The translations under genes were made by a program, and so were the position numbers. Shown here piece by piece: positions 17,311 to 26,044 of a stretch of 37,045 bases of DNA. Location of the stretch: the NCBI GenBank assembly GCA_026692865.1, contig JAPLNI010000054.1:1-37045 (forward strand). The letters are read 5' to 3'. The notes under the pieces are model-generated. The model was not told where the DNA came from. It saw only the letters and a list, made by a program, of their open reading frames with translations, and did not search any database. How positions within the stretch are numbered: the stretch's first letter is position 1; every line of letters starts with the position of its first letter. Origin of the DNA: Planctomycetota bacterium (GTDB taxonomy: Bacteria; Planctomycetota; Planctomycetia; Pirellulales; Pirellulaceae).

Positions 17311-17332
17311 GGACGGGAGCTTACTCCCGTCC
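17311..17332 (+). terminator. Hairpin terminator after the DUF3467 gene
   Basis: GGACGGGAG (17311-17319) pairs exactly with CTCCCGTCC (17324-17332) around a CTTA loop, 29 bases after the DUF3467 stop. The stem is GC rich and lies between converging transcription units. It lacks a following T run, so it may act as a factor-assisted or bidirectional terminator. Confidence 0.6.
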
Positions 17333-17391
17333 GAACTGCTCAGGCGGATCAGTGGTAGAGAGTCCTTCGAATCTTCTGACTGCCACACCGC

Positions 17392-18558
17392 TCACGGTCC
17401 AAACGCTGAAAAATGTCGTTCCAAGATCTTTCGAATTTTCAAAGCGGCACTTCCATCTCCATATGGATTCGATAATTGGGATCGCCGCTCGTACTCCTCT
17501 GAATCATCGAGCAACGCTCTTGCGGTTGCCAAGATCCTTTCGACATCCGTTCCTACCAACGTGCATGTCCCAGCTGTAACACCTTCCGGTCGCTCGGTAT
17601 GTTCACGAAGTAGCAAGACGGGCTTACCAAGCGAGGGCGCTTCCTCTTGAACGCCACCAGAATCGCTCAAAATGAAGTACGATCGATTCATGAGCCAAAC
17701 GAAGTCTTCGTAGCCAGCAGGTTCCACCAACTCGACATTCGCAATAGCCCCAAGGATTCGATTGACCGGCTCTCGAACTTGAGGGTTCAAATGCACAGGA
17801 TAAAGGAACCCCAAGTCTTGGTATTCCTGGGCAAGCGATAGAATCGATTGGCAGATCCTTTCAAATCCGTCGCCAAAAGATTCTCGGCGGTGTCCAGTTA
17901 CAAGAATCCAAGGCCGCTGACCTGAAGCAAGATAGCGATCATGAAAAGACTTTGAAATGTTGAGTCTTCCTGCGACCTCCATGCTACCATGATTCTTTTC
18001 GGCAATTCGTTTACGAGTCCAGAGAAGTGCGTCAACAACAGTATTGCCCGTTACAAAAACACCATCAATGATTTGCTCGCGTTCAAGATTGGCGCGACTG
18101 TTCTCGGTCGGACAGAAATGCCACTTGGCAATCGGTGAAGTGAGCCGACGGTTCATCTCCTCCGGAAATGGCGACAGCATATCTCCTGTTCTAAGGCCCG
18201 CTTCGATATGGCCGAAGGGAATCTTTTGATAAAACGACGCCATCGCCGAAGCGAGTACTGTCGTTGTGTCACCTTGCAATAGAACTGCTGACGGGCGATG
18301 CACGCCCAGCCAATCGCTCACGGCGCTTAAAACTCTTACCGTCAGGTCTGATAGCGTTTGGCCTGGTTGCATCAGGTTCAGATCATATTCGGGAACAATC
18401 CCAAATGACGCGAGTGTCATGTCGAGCATTTGGCGATGCTGGGCGGTCGAAAGAAAGACCGGTCTCAATGTATCTGATTCTTTCAAAGCAAAGTAAACGG
18501 GTGCCATCTTGATGGCTTCGGGCCGCGTCCCTGCAATGATCGCAATCATATGTTTCAT
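17392..18558 (-). CDS. wecB: UDP-N-acetylglucosamine 2-epimerase (non-hydrolysing)
   Basis: The 388-residue protein matches the full length of the WecB/MnaA family, which converts UDP-GlcNAc to UDP-ManNAc in the cytoplasm. Motifs seen: GTRPEAIKMAPV at 10-21, QGDTTT with Asp97, HIEAGLRTG with Glu119, PFPEEMNRRL with Glu133 and Arg137, TGHRRESFG with His223, and the sugar-nucleotide binding stretch SDSGGVQEEAPSLGKPVL near 305-322. These positions correspond to the catalytic Asp, Glu, Glu, Arg and His described for the E. coli enzyme. It is the last gene of the minus-strand polysaccharide run. Together with the UDP-sugar dehydrogenase two genes upstream it would supply UDP-ManNAcA. Confidence 0.95.
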   Translation of the reverse strand: MKHMIAIIAGTRPEAIKMAPVYFALKESDTLRPVFLSTAQHRQMLDMTLASFGIVPEYDLNLMQPGQTLSDLTVRVLSAVSDWLGVHRPSAVLLQGDTTTVLASAMASFYQKIPFGHIEAGLRTGDMLSPFPEEMNRRLTSPIAKWHFCPTENSRANLEREQIIDGVFVTGNTVVDALLWTRKRIAEKNHGSMEVAGRLNISKSFHDRYLASGQRPWILVTGHRRESFGDGFERICQSILSLAQEYQDLGFLYPVHLNPQVREPVNRILGAIANVELVEPAGYEDFVWLMNRSYFILSDSGGVQEEAPSLGKPVLLLREHTERPEGVTAGTCTLVGTDVERILATARALLDDSEEYERRSQLSNPYGDGSAALKIRKILERHFSAFGP

Positions 18559-18619
18559 AGGTTAATCAACAATCATATGCGATCTACCGCGTGATTGATC
18601 GAAGGCAACTATTTGCATG

Positions 18620-20398
18620 TTAAAGCGCGGACGCCTTAGCTTGCGCGGCGTCTCCTGCCCCGCCGACACGCAAAAGGACCGCTTGTCTGACGGATTCAAA
18701 AATCGTTCGAAGGTTAACGATATCTTCGTCCCGAAGTTCGCTGATGGAAATGAATTGCATTTGTACAACAAACGATGAAGCAGTTTTATCTTGGACAGGA
18801 GTTCTCAAGAAATTGATCAACCTCGGTTCTAACCACCTGTTACCAGTTGCAGTTTCTGGTCGCAAAGTCAGCTCCTCCGCAGATGGCAAGTATGGCTTTC
18901 CGTCCAAAGTAAACTGCGAGCTAAAAAACAAAGATGTCTTCGCAGCAATCTCGCTATCATAAGCTAATCTCTTTTCAACAAATGGCCACGGCGACTGCAA
19001 CGAATCTTCGTTTTGATTCGAAAAACTCCATCCATTCTCAACTCCTAGAGACCATTCCGACTTCCATCCATCAACCGGGTAGACTAGAACAATCTGCGCC
19101 TCGGCATCAATTCCAGTGAAGTTCCAAAGGTGAACACTCAAGTTCCCCAGGGCACTACTGCCCGCGTTGCTTTGATACTGATTCAGCAACAATCCGGGAA
19201 ACGTCTTTGAAGGGAACAACTTGCTATCCGGCAAACGGTCAGACGGTAGATCGATTCTGCTTGAGGAGCTCACTAGCAATTTCTGTTTAACAACAGCCAT
19301 AGCCAAAGGAGCTGCAAGCAATACGATAATGACAGAAACTCCCATCAATATGATTGACGGACTAGCTCCAGCAGACGAGTAGATAGATTCGTTACCTATA
19401 GCTGCTTCGCGAGTTTCTCGCGAGCGTCGCTTCGCAATCTTTCCTGGCCAGTAGACAAGGCGATTATAGATGTCTGCGCTTCGAGTTCTATCGATAGAAA
19501 CAACATCACCCGCCACTTTGATCGGACCAAGCAGTGCCCCCCACATCGATTCAAGGTTGGACACCATAACAATCGAAAGGAAAGCAATCCCCCAGTTCAG
19601 CAAAGTCCAAAGCCAGCCCTCGTTCCACACAACGCCGCTATTAACCATATATACGGCAAGTGCCAGCAACACAACTTTTCCCACAAACGTGACTAAAATT
19701 CCTGTCGCCAAAGAAAGCGCCCCAGACAAAAACGAGCGACGCTTCGCAATGATAAGAACCAACACGAACGCCAACACTGCACGAAAGCTAAATGCCGTAT
19801 CAAGAAATTCAAAGTAGTTAATTGCTCGTTTTTCAACGGCAAGATAGGGTGATTGAAGAAGGTGATACGACTGAAACAAATCAAGAACTCGCGACGTACT
19901 TGCAGCGACCAGCCCGTTGAGTCCAGCCTCAATGCGACTATCTAGATTCATCGGAAGCGGAACAAGTGTCGCGACCAGCAGCCCCCAACAAATAGACCTC
20001 GCCCAAGAATCAAACTGGAGCCTTACAAGCCCCCAAGCTACCCACAGAGACGCTATAGCGAAACAAGCAATACTCGGGGAAAATATCCAAGCAGAGTAAA
20101 TTGTCATTGCGAACCCGAAGCTCGCGAAAAGTGCTGCAAAGATTCTTCGGACACGATCGCAACAGACTCCTTTCTCTGCCAGCAGCATTCCAAGTAACAG
20201 ACATAAAATCGCCATCGGAAAGAACTGGAAGGAAGGACGCCACCAAAGCTGGACTCCATGCACAGCGAGAAGCGGGGCGAGTCCCACAAGTGGAAGCCCA
20301 AGCAGAAACAAATCCCAAAGCCAAGCCTGGGAGAGAGCCGGGTCAGGCGGCTGGAGTATAGATTCCTTTGCCTGGGCGGTTTTTGTCGCGGTCGACAT
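18620..20398 (-). CDS. Exosortase-like membrane protein lacking the catalytic triad (XrtU-like paralog)
   Basis: The start is set at the ATG at 20398 (592 residues), which has AAGGAA nine bases upstream. The longer in-frame start would overlap the dehydrogenase gene by 74 bases. The protein has about eight membrane segments followed by a soluble EpsI-like C-terminal domain, the same layout as the intact exosortase at 26044-27714. Shared landmarks are LPLVGLAPLL with QFFPM near the N-terminus and the matching C-terminal WKSEWSLGVENGWSF region. Where that enzyme has EACSG, this one has LDTAFSFRA, with Ala (about residue 202) at the Cys position. The NxxR arginine is replaced within FVGKVVLLAL, and no histidine stands in the expected third position. 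It is therefore probably not an active transpeptidase and may be a regulator or structural partner. Confidence 0.8.
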   Translation of the reverse strand: MSTATKTAQAKESILQPPDPALSQAWLWDLFLLGLPLVGLAPLLAVHGVQLWWRPSFQFFPMAILCLLLGMLLAEKGVCCDRVRRIFAALFASFGFAMTIYSAWIFSPSIACFAIASLWVAWGLVRLQFDSWARSICWGLLVATLVPLPMNLDSRIEAGLNGLVAASTSRVLDLFQSYHLLQSPYLAVEKRAINYFEFLDTAFSFRAVLAFVLVLIIAKRRSFLSGALSLATGILVTFVGKVVLLALAVYMVNSGVVWNEGWLWTLLNWGIAFLSIVMVSNLESMWGALLGPIKVAGDVVSIDRTRSADIYNRLVYWPGKIAKRRSRETREAAIGNESIYSSAGASPSIILMGVSVIIVLLAAPLAMAVVKQKLLVSSSSRIDLPSDRLPDSKLFPSKTFPGLLLNQYQSNAGSSALGNLSVHLWNFTGIDAEAQIVLVYPVDGWKSEWSLGVENGWSFSNQNEDSLQSPWPFVEKRLAYDSEIAAKTSLFFSSQFTLDGKPYLPSAEELTLRPETATGNRWLEPRLINFLRTPVQDKTASSFVVQMQFISISELRDEDIVNLRTIFESVRQAVLLRVGGAGDAAQAKASAL

Positions 20399-20417
20399 TC
20401 GATTCCTTCGCTCCGAG

Positions 20418-21713
20418 TTACGCTTTCCAGATTTTTTCGATTGCTCCTGCCACCGATTTCGCGGCATGGATGCTTGCGTTTCGAGTATCAACCACGAGCT
20501 TACTTTTGTCTAGGATCAATCGGTAATCAAATGCGGTGTGATCGGTCGCAATGATCACACAATCTAATGATTCTAAATATTCTGCCGTCAGGGGTTCACT
20601 CGAGAGTTGCGGGACTTGAAAGGATCGCATTGAAGGGATCTGCGGAATATGAGGATCTGAGTACGAAAGGATCGCACCTCGAGCTTCTAACAATTCCATT
20701 ATCTTGAAGCTAGGACTCTCGCGAGGATCATCAATATCTTTCTTATACGCTATCCCAAGAATGCCAATTTTCGCTCCCCGTACGGACTTGCTCAGAGAGT
20801 TGAGTGCGTCCGTAGTGCGATCGATGACAAACTGCGGCATCGAAGAATTGATCTCACCCGCGAGCTCAATAAAACGAGTCGGCATTTCATGGCAACGAGC
20901 TAACCAAGTCAAATAGAAGGGATCGATTGGTATGCAATGCCCACCAAGCCCCGGCCCAGGGTAAAACGCTTGAAACCCAAATGGCTTCGTCTTCGCAGCG
21001 TCAATCACTTCCCATATATCAATCCCCAGCCGCATAAACAGCAACTTCAATTCATTCACCATGGCGATGTTGACGCTACGGTAAGTGTTCTCAAGGATCT
21101 TCGCCGCCTCGGCAACCTCACACGAAGCAACCGGCACTACTTTGTCGATAACTTGTTCGTACAAAGCGACTGCTCGGGCAAGGCTTGATGAGTCCATACC
21201 ACCAACCACTTTGGGGATCGAGTTGGTGATGAACTTTTGATTGCCAGGGTCTTCGCGTTCAGGACTAAACGCAAGAAAGTAATCAGTCCCACAAACAAGC
21301 CCCGAACCATCCAAGATTGGTTTCACAACGTCGCGTGTTGTTCCCGGATAGGTTGTGCTCTCTAAAACAACCAACTGCCCAGGTCGAAGAGTCTTAGCAA
21401 TCGACTCGGCGGTCTTTTCAATATAGGTCAGATCTGGGTCACGACTAGCATTCAGCGGCGTTGGAACACATATAACGATATTATCAACTTGGCCAAGCTG
21501 ATCCATATCGTCGGTCGCCAAAAACTGCTTGGAAGCAACCGTAGGCTTCAACCAGTCACTTTCCATATGCTGGATGTAACTCTGCCCAGCCATCAGCTTG
21601 TCAATCTTCCGGCGGTCCACGTCAAAGCCGATGACAGAACAGCCCGCTCTCACGAAGGCGCGGACTAGAGGCAAGCCAACATAACCGAGTCCAACTACGC
21701 CAATAGAATTCAT
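20418..21713 (-). CDS. UDP-N-acetyl-hexosamine 6-dehydrogenase (WecC/WbpA-type)
   Basis: The 431-residue protein has the standard three-domain layout of nucleotide-sugar 6-dehydrogenases. It has an NAD-binding Rossmann motif GVVGLGYVGLPLV at 5-17, GQSYIQH at 43-49, FSPEREDPGN at 149-158, KILENTYRSVNIAMVNE with Lys205 and Asn209, and the catalytic GGHCIPIDPFYL with Cys260. The C-terminal UDP-binding domain contains GILGIAYKKDIDDPRESPS. The pattern around FSPEREDPGN and GGHCIPIDP is that of the UDP-GlcNAc/UDP-ManNAc group rather than UDP-glucose dehydrogenase. With the WecB-like epimerase in the same run, UDP-ManNAc to UDP-ManNAcA is the likely reaction. Oxidation of UDP-GlcNAc cannot be excluded. 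Confidence 0.92.
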   Translation of the reverse strand: MNSIGVVGLGYVGLPLVRAFVRAGCSVIGFDVDRRKIDKLMAGQSYIQHMESDWLKPTVASKQFLATDDMDQLGQVDNIVICVPTPLNASRDPDLTYIEKTAESIAKTLRPGQLVVLESTTYPGTTRDVVKPILDGSGLVCGTDYFLAFSPEREDPGNQKFITNSIPKVVGGMDSSSLARAVALYEQVIDKVVPVASCEVAEAAKILENTYRSVNIAMVNELKLLFMRLGIDIWEVIDAAKTKPFGFQAFYPGPGLGGHCIPIDPFYLTWLARCHEMPTRFIELAGEINSSMPQFVIDRTTDALNSLSKSVRGAKIGILGIAYKKDIDDPRESPSFKIMELLEARGAILSYSDPHIPQIPSMRSFQVPQLSSEPLTAEYLESLDCVIIATDHTAFDYRLILDKSKLVVDTRNASIHAAKSVAGAIEKIWKA

Positions 21714-21784
21714 AGGATTGAAGAGTTTAAGTTTGAAGATGAGGCAGTTGGACAGGTAAAGAGTTTAACTTCCGATATCCAAAA

Positions 21785-22534
21785 TCAAAAGTACTGCCCC
21801 AGCTTTCGCAGCGGCTTCATCCATCTCAACCCAATTGGTGTTTTCAACCCGTTGAGTGACCAAGCTTTAGCGTCCTCACGATTGGCAACCAGACGATTAG
21901 CTATCGATGCATTACTTTTCCCACCGACGCGCATCTTCACCAAAACCTCGTCGATAGCTTGCGCCTTCAGTTTATTTTTGAAAAGCATGCGAAGCATTAG
22001 CTCATAATCCGCAGCGATCTGAAAGTCGTCTCGATAGACTCCGAACTCTTGGTAGTGTTCACGTCTCAAGTAAAAAGTTGGATGAGCCGGCATCCATCCA
22101 TACCTAAACTTCGAGTGGACATATTTACCTGACCGCCAATTACGAATCACCCGGTCCGTGTCATTCGCGTCAACATATTGCAAATCTCCATATACAGCAT
22201 CGACGCTTTCGTCAGCAAACGGTTGACTTATCCAGTGCCCAACCTGCGGCCCAGCTAAAACATCATCCGCATGTAAGAACCCAACGACATCGCCCGTCGC
22301 CGCCGCAACTCCCTTATTGAGCGCATCATAGATCCCCGAATCATTCTCGCGAATGTATTTGGAGATTCGATCACCATATCCCCGAACAACCTTCTCTGTG
22401 TCGTCATTAGAAAGCCCATCCACAACGATGTACTCAATATCACAATCCTGCTGCGCCAACACAGAATCGATCGCATCCGCGATCGTCCTACCTCGATTAA
22501 AAACAGCCGTAATTATCGACAACTTAACCATCAA
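21785..22534 (-). CDS. Family 2 glycosyltransferase
   Basis: The 249-residue protein has a GT-A fold. It begins with KLSIITAVFNRGRTIADAI, followed by the nucleotide-binding IEYIVVDGLSNDDT (33-46), DSGIYDALNKGVAAATGD (65-82) and the metal-binding acidic motif HADD at 88-91. The C-terminal half has the acceptor-side YGWMPAHPTFYLRRE and AADYELMLRM. This pattern is typical of WcaA/WcaE-type transferases that add sugars to a lipid-linked oligosaccharide in the cytoplasm. Sugar specificity cannot be read from the sequence. It starts with two ATG codons in a row. It is 71 bases upstream of the dehydrogenase gene and probably cotranscribed with it. Confidence 0.92.
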   Translation of the reverse strand: MMVKLSIITAVFNRGRTIADAIDSVLAQQDCDIEYIVVDGLSNDDTEKVVRGYGDRISKYIRENDSGIYDALNKGVAAATGDVVGFLHADDVLAGPQVGHWISQPFADESVDAVYGDLQYVDANDTDRVIRNWRSGKYVHSKFRYGWMPAHPTFYLRREHYQEFGVYRDDFQIAADYELMLRMLFKNKLKAQAIDEVLVKMRVGGKSNASIANRLVANREDAKAWSLNGLKTPIGLRWMKPLRKLGQYF

Positions 22535-22857
22535 AAAAACAAACCTTCGGTATTCCAGGTAACCCTAGGGACCAAGCGAATCGGACGTCTAGCGATTCCT
22601 AGCTTTGGTCGTGGGCCGTTAATACGTCCTTGAATGTGATTTCGCCACATCTTGCGGCAAAGGGTTGTTAGTTATTGTACAAATCGAAAAGGCGCGAGTT
22701 GCGGGTCTTGCTAGTCAACTTTAATTACAAACTCGTATTCCAAGATATCAGCGCTTGCCTCTCTTTAGCGTTTTACCCTTCAACTCATCAAACAAGATCA
22801 GTTGCTCTAGGCTTCAGCGAATAACGCTATCGATTTCGGAGCTCTTACCGGCTGAAT
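22535..22857. other. Intergenic region within the polysaccharide locus
   Basis: The 323 bases lie between two genes on the same strand and may hold a promoter for the five-gene run below. I see no gene. A weak inverted repeat GAATCG / CGATTC around 22580-22600 is the only local structure and could be chance. Confidence 0.45.
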
Positions 22858-24141
22858 TCAAATCCGACCTGTTTGAAGCAGCGAACCAAACAAACTTCCA
22901 AGAGTTGTCGAGTACGAATCAAGAGTGAATTGATCATTTCGGAGTCGGCTAGCGACACCTGTACGATGTCTCAATTCGGGATCGTCCACTAATTTTTGTA
23001 TGGCGTCCACAAATCCTGAGATATCCGTGTAATCCCGAACAAATCCTTCGACTCCGTCCCGAACGATCGTTCCACTATTTCTGGTAGTTACGATAGGGAG
23101 CCCAGTGTCCATGGCCTCGACGACTGAACCTGCGCATCCTTCACAAGTACTTGGAAAGAAAAAAATGTCAAAACGGTTAAGCCACGATTGAATTTGAGAT
23201 CTAGGAACCGCCCCTGTTAACTCGACGTTTCCAAGATTTCTTTCTAATACTTGCTTGTCGAGTCCTATCTTCCCAACCATTACAAATTTCACGAGCTTTG
23301 GATCGAAGTGTTTAGCGACTTCAAGGAAGTATGGAGCGCCCTTTCGAAGGCCAACCGCCCCTGTAAAGCCTACGATCATTGGTTTCGGATCCCACTTCCT
23401 CTCGACAATGGGAAAGCCTGCACCGCTTGGTAGATAGGGAGTCACTGATACCTTTGAAGATTCAACTCCTTCCGCGATTAATCCGTCCTTCACGTAATCC
23501 GACCCACAAATAATGTGGTCCAGCAAGTCCCAACTCTCTCGCTCCATTTGATCGACTAACTCCCAGGCGCAGTTGGTGGGGTTCGTTTCCCATCCCGGCC
23601 AACGTTCCTGCTGCAACTGGAACTCCCTACGCTCTACGGCGGACGGCGCGATCATTTGATCGCCCACGGTAACCAATCCTTTTGAAGAAGCGAAATCCCA
23701 AAGTCTAGGATGGACGTTACGGATGTATCCGTAAACAGAATTGGATTCCCCCATACCTTTAGATCGAACCCATCTAGCAAATTTCAAAGAGAACCATTCA
23801 AAGTATTCTTCACTGGAAGAGAATTGGTTTCTTGCAAGCTCGCACCGAAGGGCGAGTAAAGGGCACGATAAAATTCGACGACCGTCGAGCCCCGCTCGAT
23901 GACGATCGAGCATCTTCTGACCTCGAATTTTATCAAAGCGCCGCATCAGTTGGCTGAAACCCTTCGTTATCGAACGGTCTTCCGCGTACCAATCTGTGAA
24001 AACTCGATCCAACATACCAATTTCTTGAAGCGCAAGTGGCACCATGTAGTTCCGCCTGGCCCCGTCTTGGATCACGCAGACCTTCGGACTTATAGATGAT
24101 CGTGATTCCAATTCCTGGGCTGATTCCGACATCAAATTCAT
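22858..24141 (-). CDS. Family 4-type glycosyltransferase
   Basis: The 427-residue protein is a GT-B enzyme. The C-terminal donor domain has VGFTGAVGLRKGAPYFLEVA (257-276) and the EX7E motif at Glu334 and Glu342 (CEGCAGSVVEAMDTGLP). The N-terminal domain has DQMIAPSAVERREFQ and a DHIICGSDYVKDGL stretch that it shares with the transferase at 32321-33565. The two are clearly related over most of their length. Likely role is transfer of a sugar to the growing repeat unit at the cytoplasmic face. Donor and acceptor are unknown. The gene has a 244-base upstream gap and so may have its own promoter. Confidence 0.88.
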   Translation of the reverse strand: MNLMSESAQELESRSSISPKVCVIQDGARRNYMVPLALQEIGMLDRVFTDWYAEDRSITKGFSQLMRRFDKIRGQKMLDRHRAGLDGRRILSCPLLALRCELARNQFSSSEEYFEWFSLKFARWVRSKGMGESNSVYGYIRNVHPRLWDFASSKGLVTVGDQMIAPSAVERREFQLQQERWPGWETNPTNCAWELVDQMERESWDLLDHIICGSDYVKDGLIAEGVESSKVSVTPYLPSGAGFPIVERKWDPKPMIVGFTGAVGLRKGAPYFLEVAKHFDPKLVKFVMVGKIGLDKQVLERNLGNVELTGAVPRSQIQSWLNRFDIFFFPSTCEGCAGSVVEAMDTGLPIVTTRNSGTIVRDGVEGFVRDYTDISGFVDAIQKLVDDPELRHRTGVASRLRNDQFTLDSYSTTLGSLFGSLLQTGRI

Positions 24142-24385
24142 GAGTCCAACTTAAAAAACATGAGGACAGCTTTTAACGATTGCCACAGGTAATTCATCAG
24201 GATCAAATGGGAGTCGCCATGTGGCAAAAACCTTTTCACGGTAACATGTTTTTGCGATAATATGAAATCGGTTACAATTATTAGCCGCTTATTGCAATCG
24301 CACTAAAGCCCGCAACCTTCAGACGAAGAACATTAAAGCGGTTTTAGGACCTAGTCTAAGATCGGTGCAACTGAACAAAATAGCC

Positions 24386-26044
24386 CTAGGTGCTTTTGGG
24401 TGTTGCGCCTGCAAGTGCCATTTGATGCAACTCGCGAACCTGCTCGTCGTTAGGTAGTTTTTTTGAAAGCAAATCAAAACACTCCGCAGCTTCGGCAAAT
24501 TCGTCTGCCCGCAAATGAAGGTTACCGCGAGCATACCAAGCAAAGAGTATCTCAGGTGCAGATCTGTTAACAGCTCGCAGCCATTCAATTGCAGAGGAAC
24601 GAGTCAGCTTGTTGCTTTCCATGAGAACCAATGCTACTTTTGAAATCATTGTTGCATAGGCAGTATCCTCCATTGCGAGATTCTCAATCGCACTCTTGTC
24701 TACAACATCAGGACCTTTATCAACACTAGCGAGTAATGCGAGAAGCAGTCGAGGGCTCTCCCTGCCATCATCTGGAAGCTTTGATGACAGATAGCTTCGT
24801 AGCGATTCCTGTTTATCCAGCGGCGAATCGTCAACGATTTTTAGGCAAAGACCAGTAAGATCTTCGGAATCGGGCTGAAGATGTACAGCCATATCCATCA
24901 AGCTCCAATCAGGCGCCAAGGGTTTGTTGTCCGATAGGATCCAGTTGGCTATGATTTGCCTGCAACAAGTCGACGCGACTCGTCTGCGAAGCTCCGACCG
25001 ATCCAAGGCATGAACCTTCCCAAGCATCTCCGAAATAAAACTCTGGGCCTCCTCGACGTTGCCTCCGACCATCAAGGCACGAAATACCGAATCGATGTTA
25101 CCGACTGTTTGATTTGATGATGACCGATCAACCCAGTAGTTTTGAGTAGCTTGCCAAGCCAAATCCTGAGCGACGACTACATCCGAAAACGATCTCGCCA
25201 AAGCGGCCCAACTTTGCATCTCCATAGTCGGTGCCTTTACACCTTCTAGAAGATCATTAGCTTCGCGGGCTAGCTGCTTTCGATTCGACTTCCCCAAAGA
25301 CTCGGTATCGCCAAGGGCGTTTCTCAACAAAATCTCTGCCAGAACTGACTTCGCCTGCTCGTTTTTGTCGTGTTGGGAAGACAACAATCTTACTTTTTCT
25401 AACGTTGCATCTCGCGACGCTTTCGGACGAGAAGACCAGTCGGGCAGCTCACGCCTTGCAAGCCACAACGAAGCATCAAACGCACACACTCCACCCATTT
25501 TTTCGACCGCCAGCATAGCCTCAGTCGCTTTCTTACGCTCAGCCCTTGCATTACCCAAGTACTGAAAGACTTTTTGCTCCTCATTGTTATTCGAAGCCGA
25601 ATTATTGTCTGAGGCGGAGGGTGTCCTAGCGAGCTTATCCATAATTTCAGCGACCCGATCCGCAACAAGGGCAGACTGGTATCGGACCAAGTCGTCGGAA
25701 TTATCCCACACGAATAACCGCTTGAGACAAAGACCAGTGTCTTCTAACACTCGCAGTTGCTCGCTAGCAGACAAGGCCTTGACTCGCTCAGGTTCCACAC
25801 TATTCGCCAGTGACTCGACGGAAGAATCACCAAGCGAATTGCTAGACTCGTCTTGGATACCCAAAACCCTAAGATTGCTATCGCAGAGGTTGCGATACTT
25901 GGCCCTTAGGTTGGGCTGTACGCTCCAATAACTGTAGACAGACAAAAGCACCGTCACTAAAGCTAGAACCAACGACGGTATCCCGTTGTTAAAGTGCGTT
26001 CGGAGCTCGTCTTTAGTTGGCGATTCTGGAATCGCTTCCTGCAT
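24386..26044 (-). CDS. Membrane-anchored helical-repeat (TPR-like) protein
   Basis: The 552-residue protein has one membrane segment near the N-terminus (GIPSLVLALVTVLLSVYSYW, about 24-43) and is otherwise helical and soluble, probably facing the periplasm. The last 60 residues look like a tetratricopeptide pair: ILFAWYARGNLHLRADEFAE followed by AAECFDLLSKKLPNDEQV. The middle part is helical without clear motifs. The start codon overlaps the stop of the exosortase gene by one base (TAATG), a strong sign of translational coupling, so a scaffold or accessory role for the exosortase or the polysaccharide machinery is likely. No known family could be named beyond the TPR-like end, and no PEP-CTERM-like tail is present. 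Confidence 0.75.
   Translation of the reverse strand: MQEAIPESPTKDELRTHFNNGIPSLVLALVTVLLSVYSYWSVQPNLRAKYRNLCDSNLRVLGIQDESSNSLGDSSVESLANSVEPERVKALSASEQLRVLEDTGLCLKRLFVWDNSDDLVRYQSALVADRVAEIMDKLARTPSASDNNSASNNNEEQKVFQYLGNARAERKKATEAMLAVEKMGGVCAFDASLWLARRELPDWSSRPKASRDATLEKVRLLSSQHDKNEQAKSVLAEILLRNALGDTESLGKSNRKQLAREANDLLEGVKAPTMEMQSWAALARSFSDVVVAQDLAWQATQNYWVDRSSSNQTVGNIDSVFRALMVGGNVEEAQSFISEMLGKVHALDRSELRRRVASTCCRQIIANWILSDNKPLAPDWSLMDMAVHLQPDSEDLTGLCLKIVDDSPLDKQESLRSYLSSKLPDDGRESPRLLLALLASVDKGPDVVDKSAIENLAMEDTAYATMISKVALVLMESNKLTRSSAIEWLRAVNRSAPEILFAWYARGNLHLRADEFAEAAECFDLLSKKLPNDEQVRELHQMALAGATPKST

Noticed and set aside
17333-17391. tRNA-like words (AGTGGTAGAG, TTCGAATC) after the DUF3467 terminator
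   Set aside because: The segments do not fold into a cloverleaf: acceptor and anticodon stems are missing and the T-loop word is too close to the D-loop word.
20399-20491. Longer N-terminus for the exosortase-like protein
   Set aside because: It overlaps the dehydrogenase gene by 74 bases, is highly basic and lacks a ribosome binding site, whereas the ATG at 20398 has AAGGAA.
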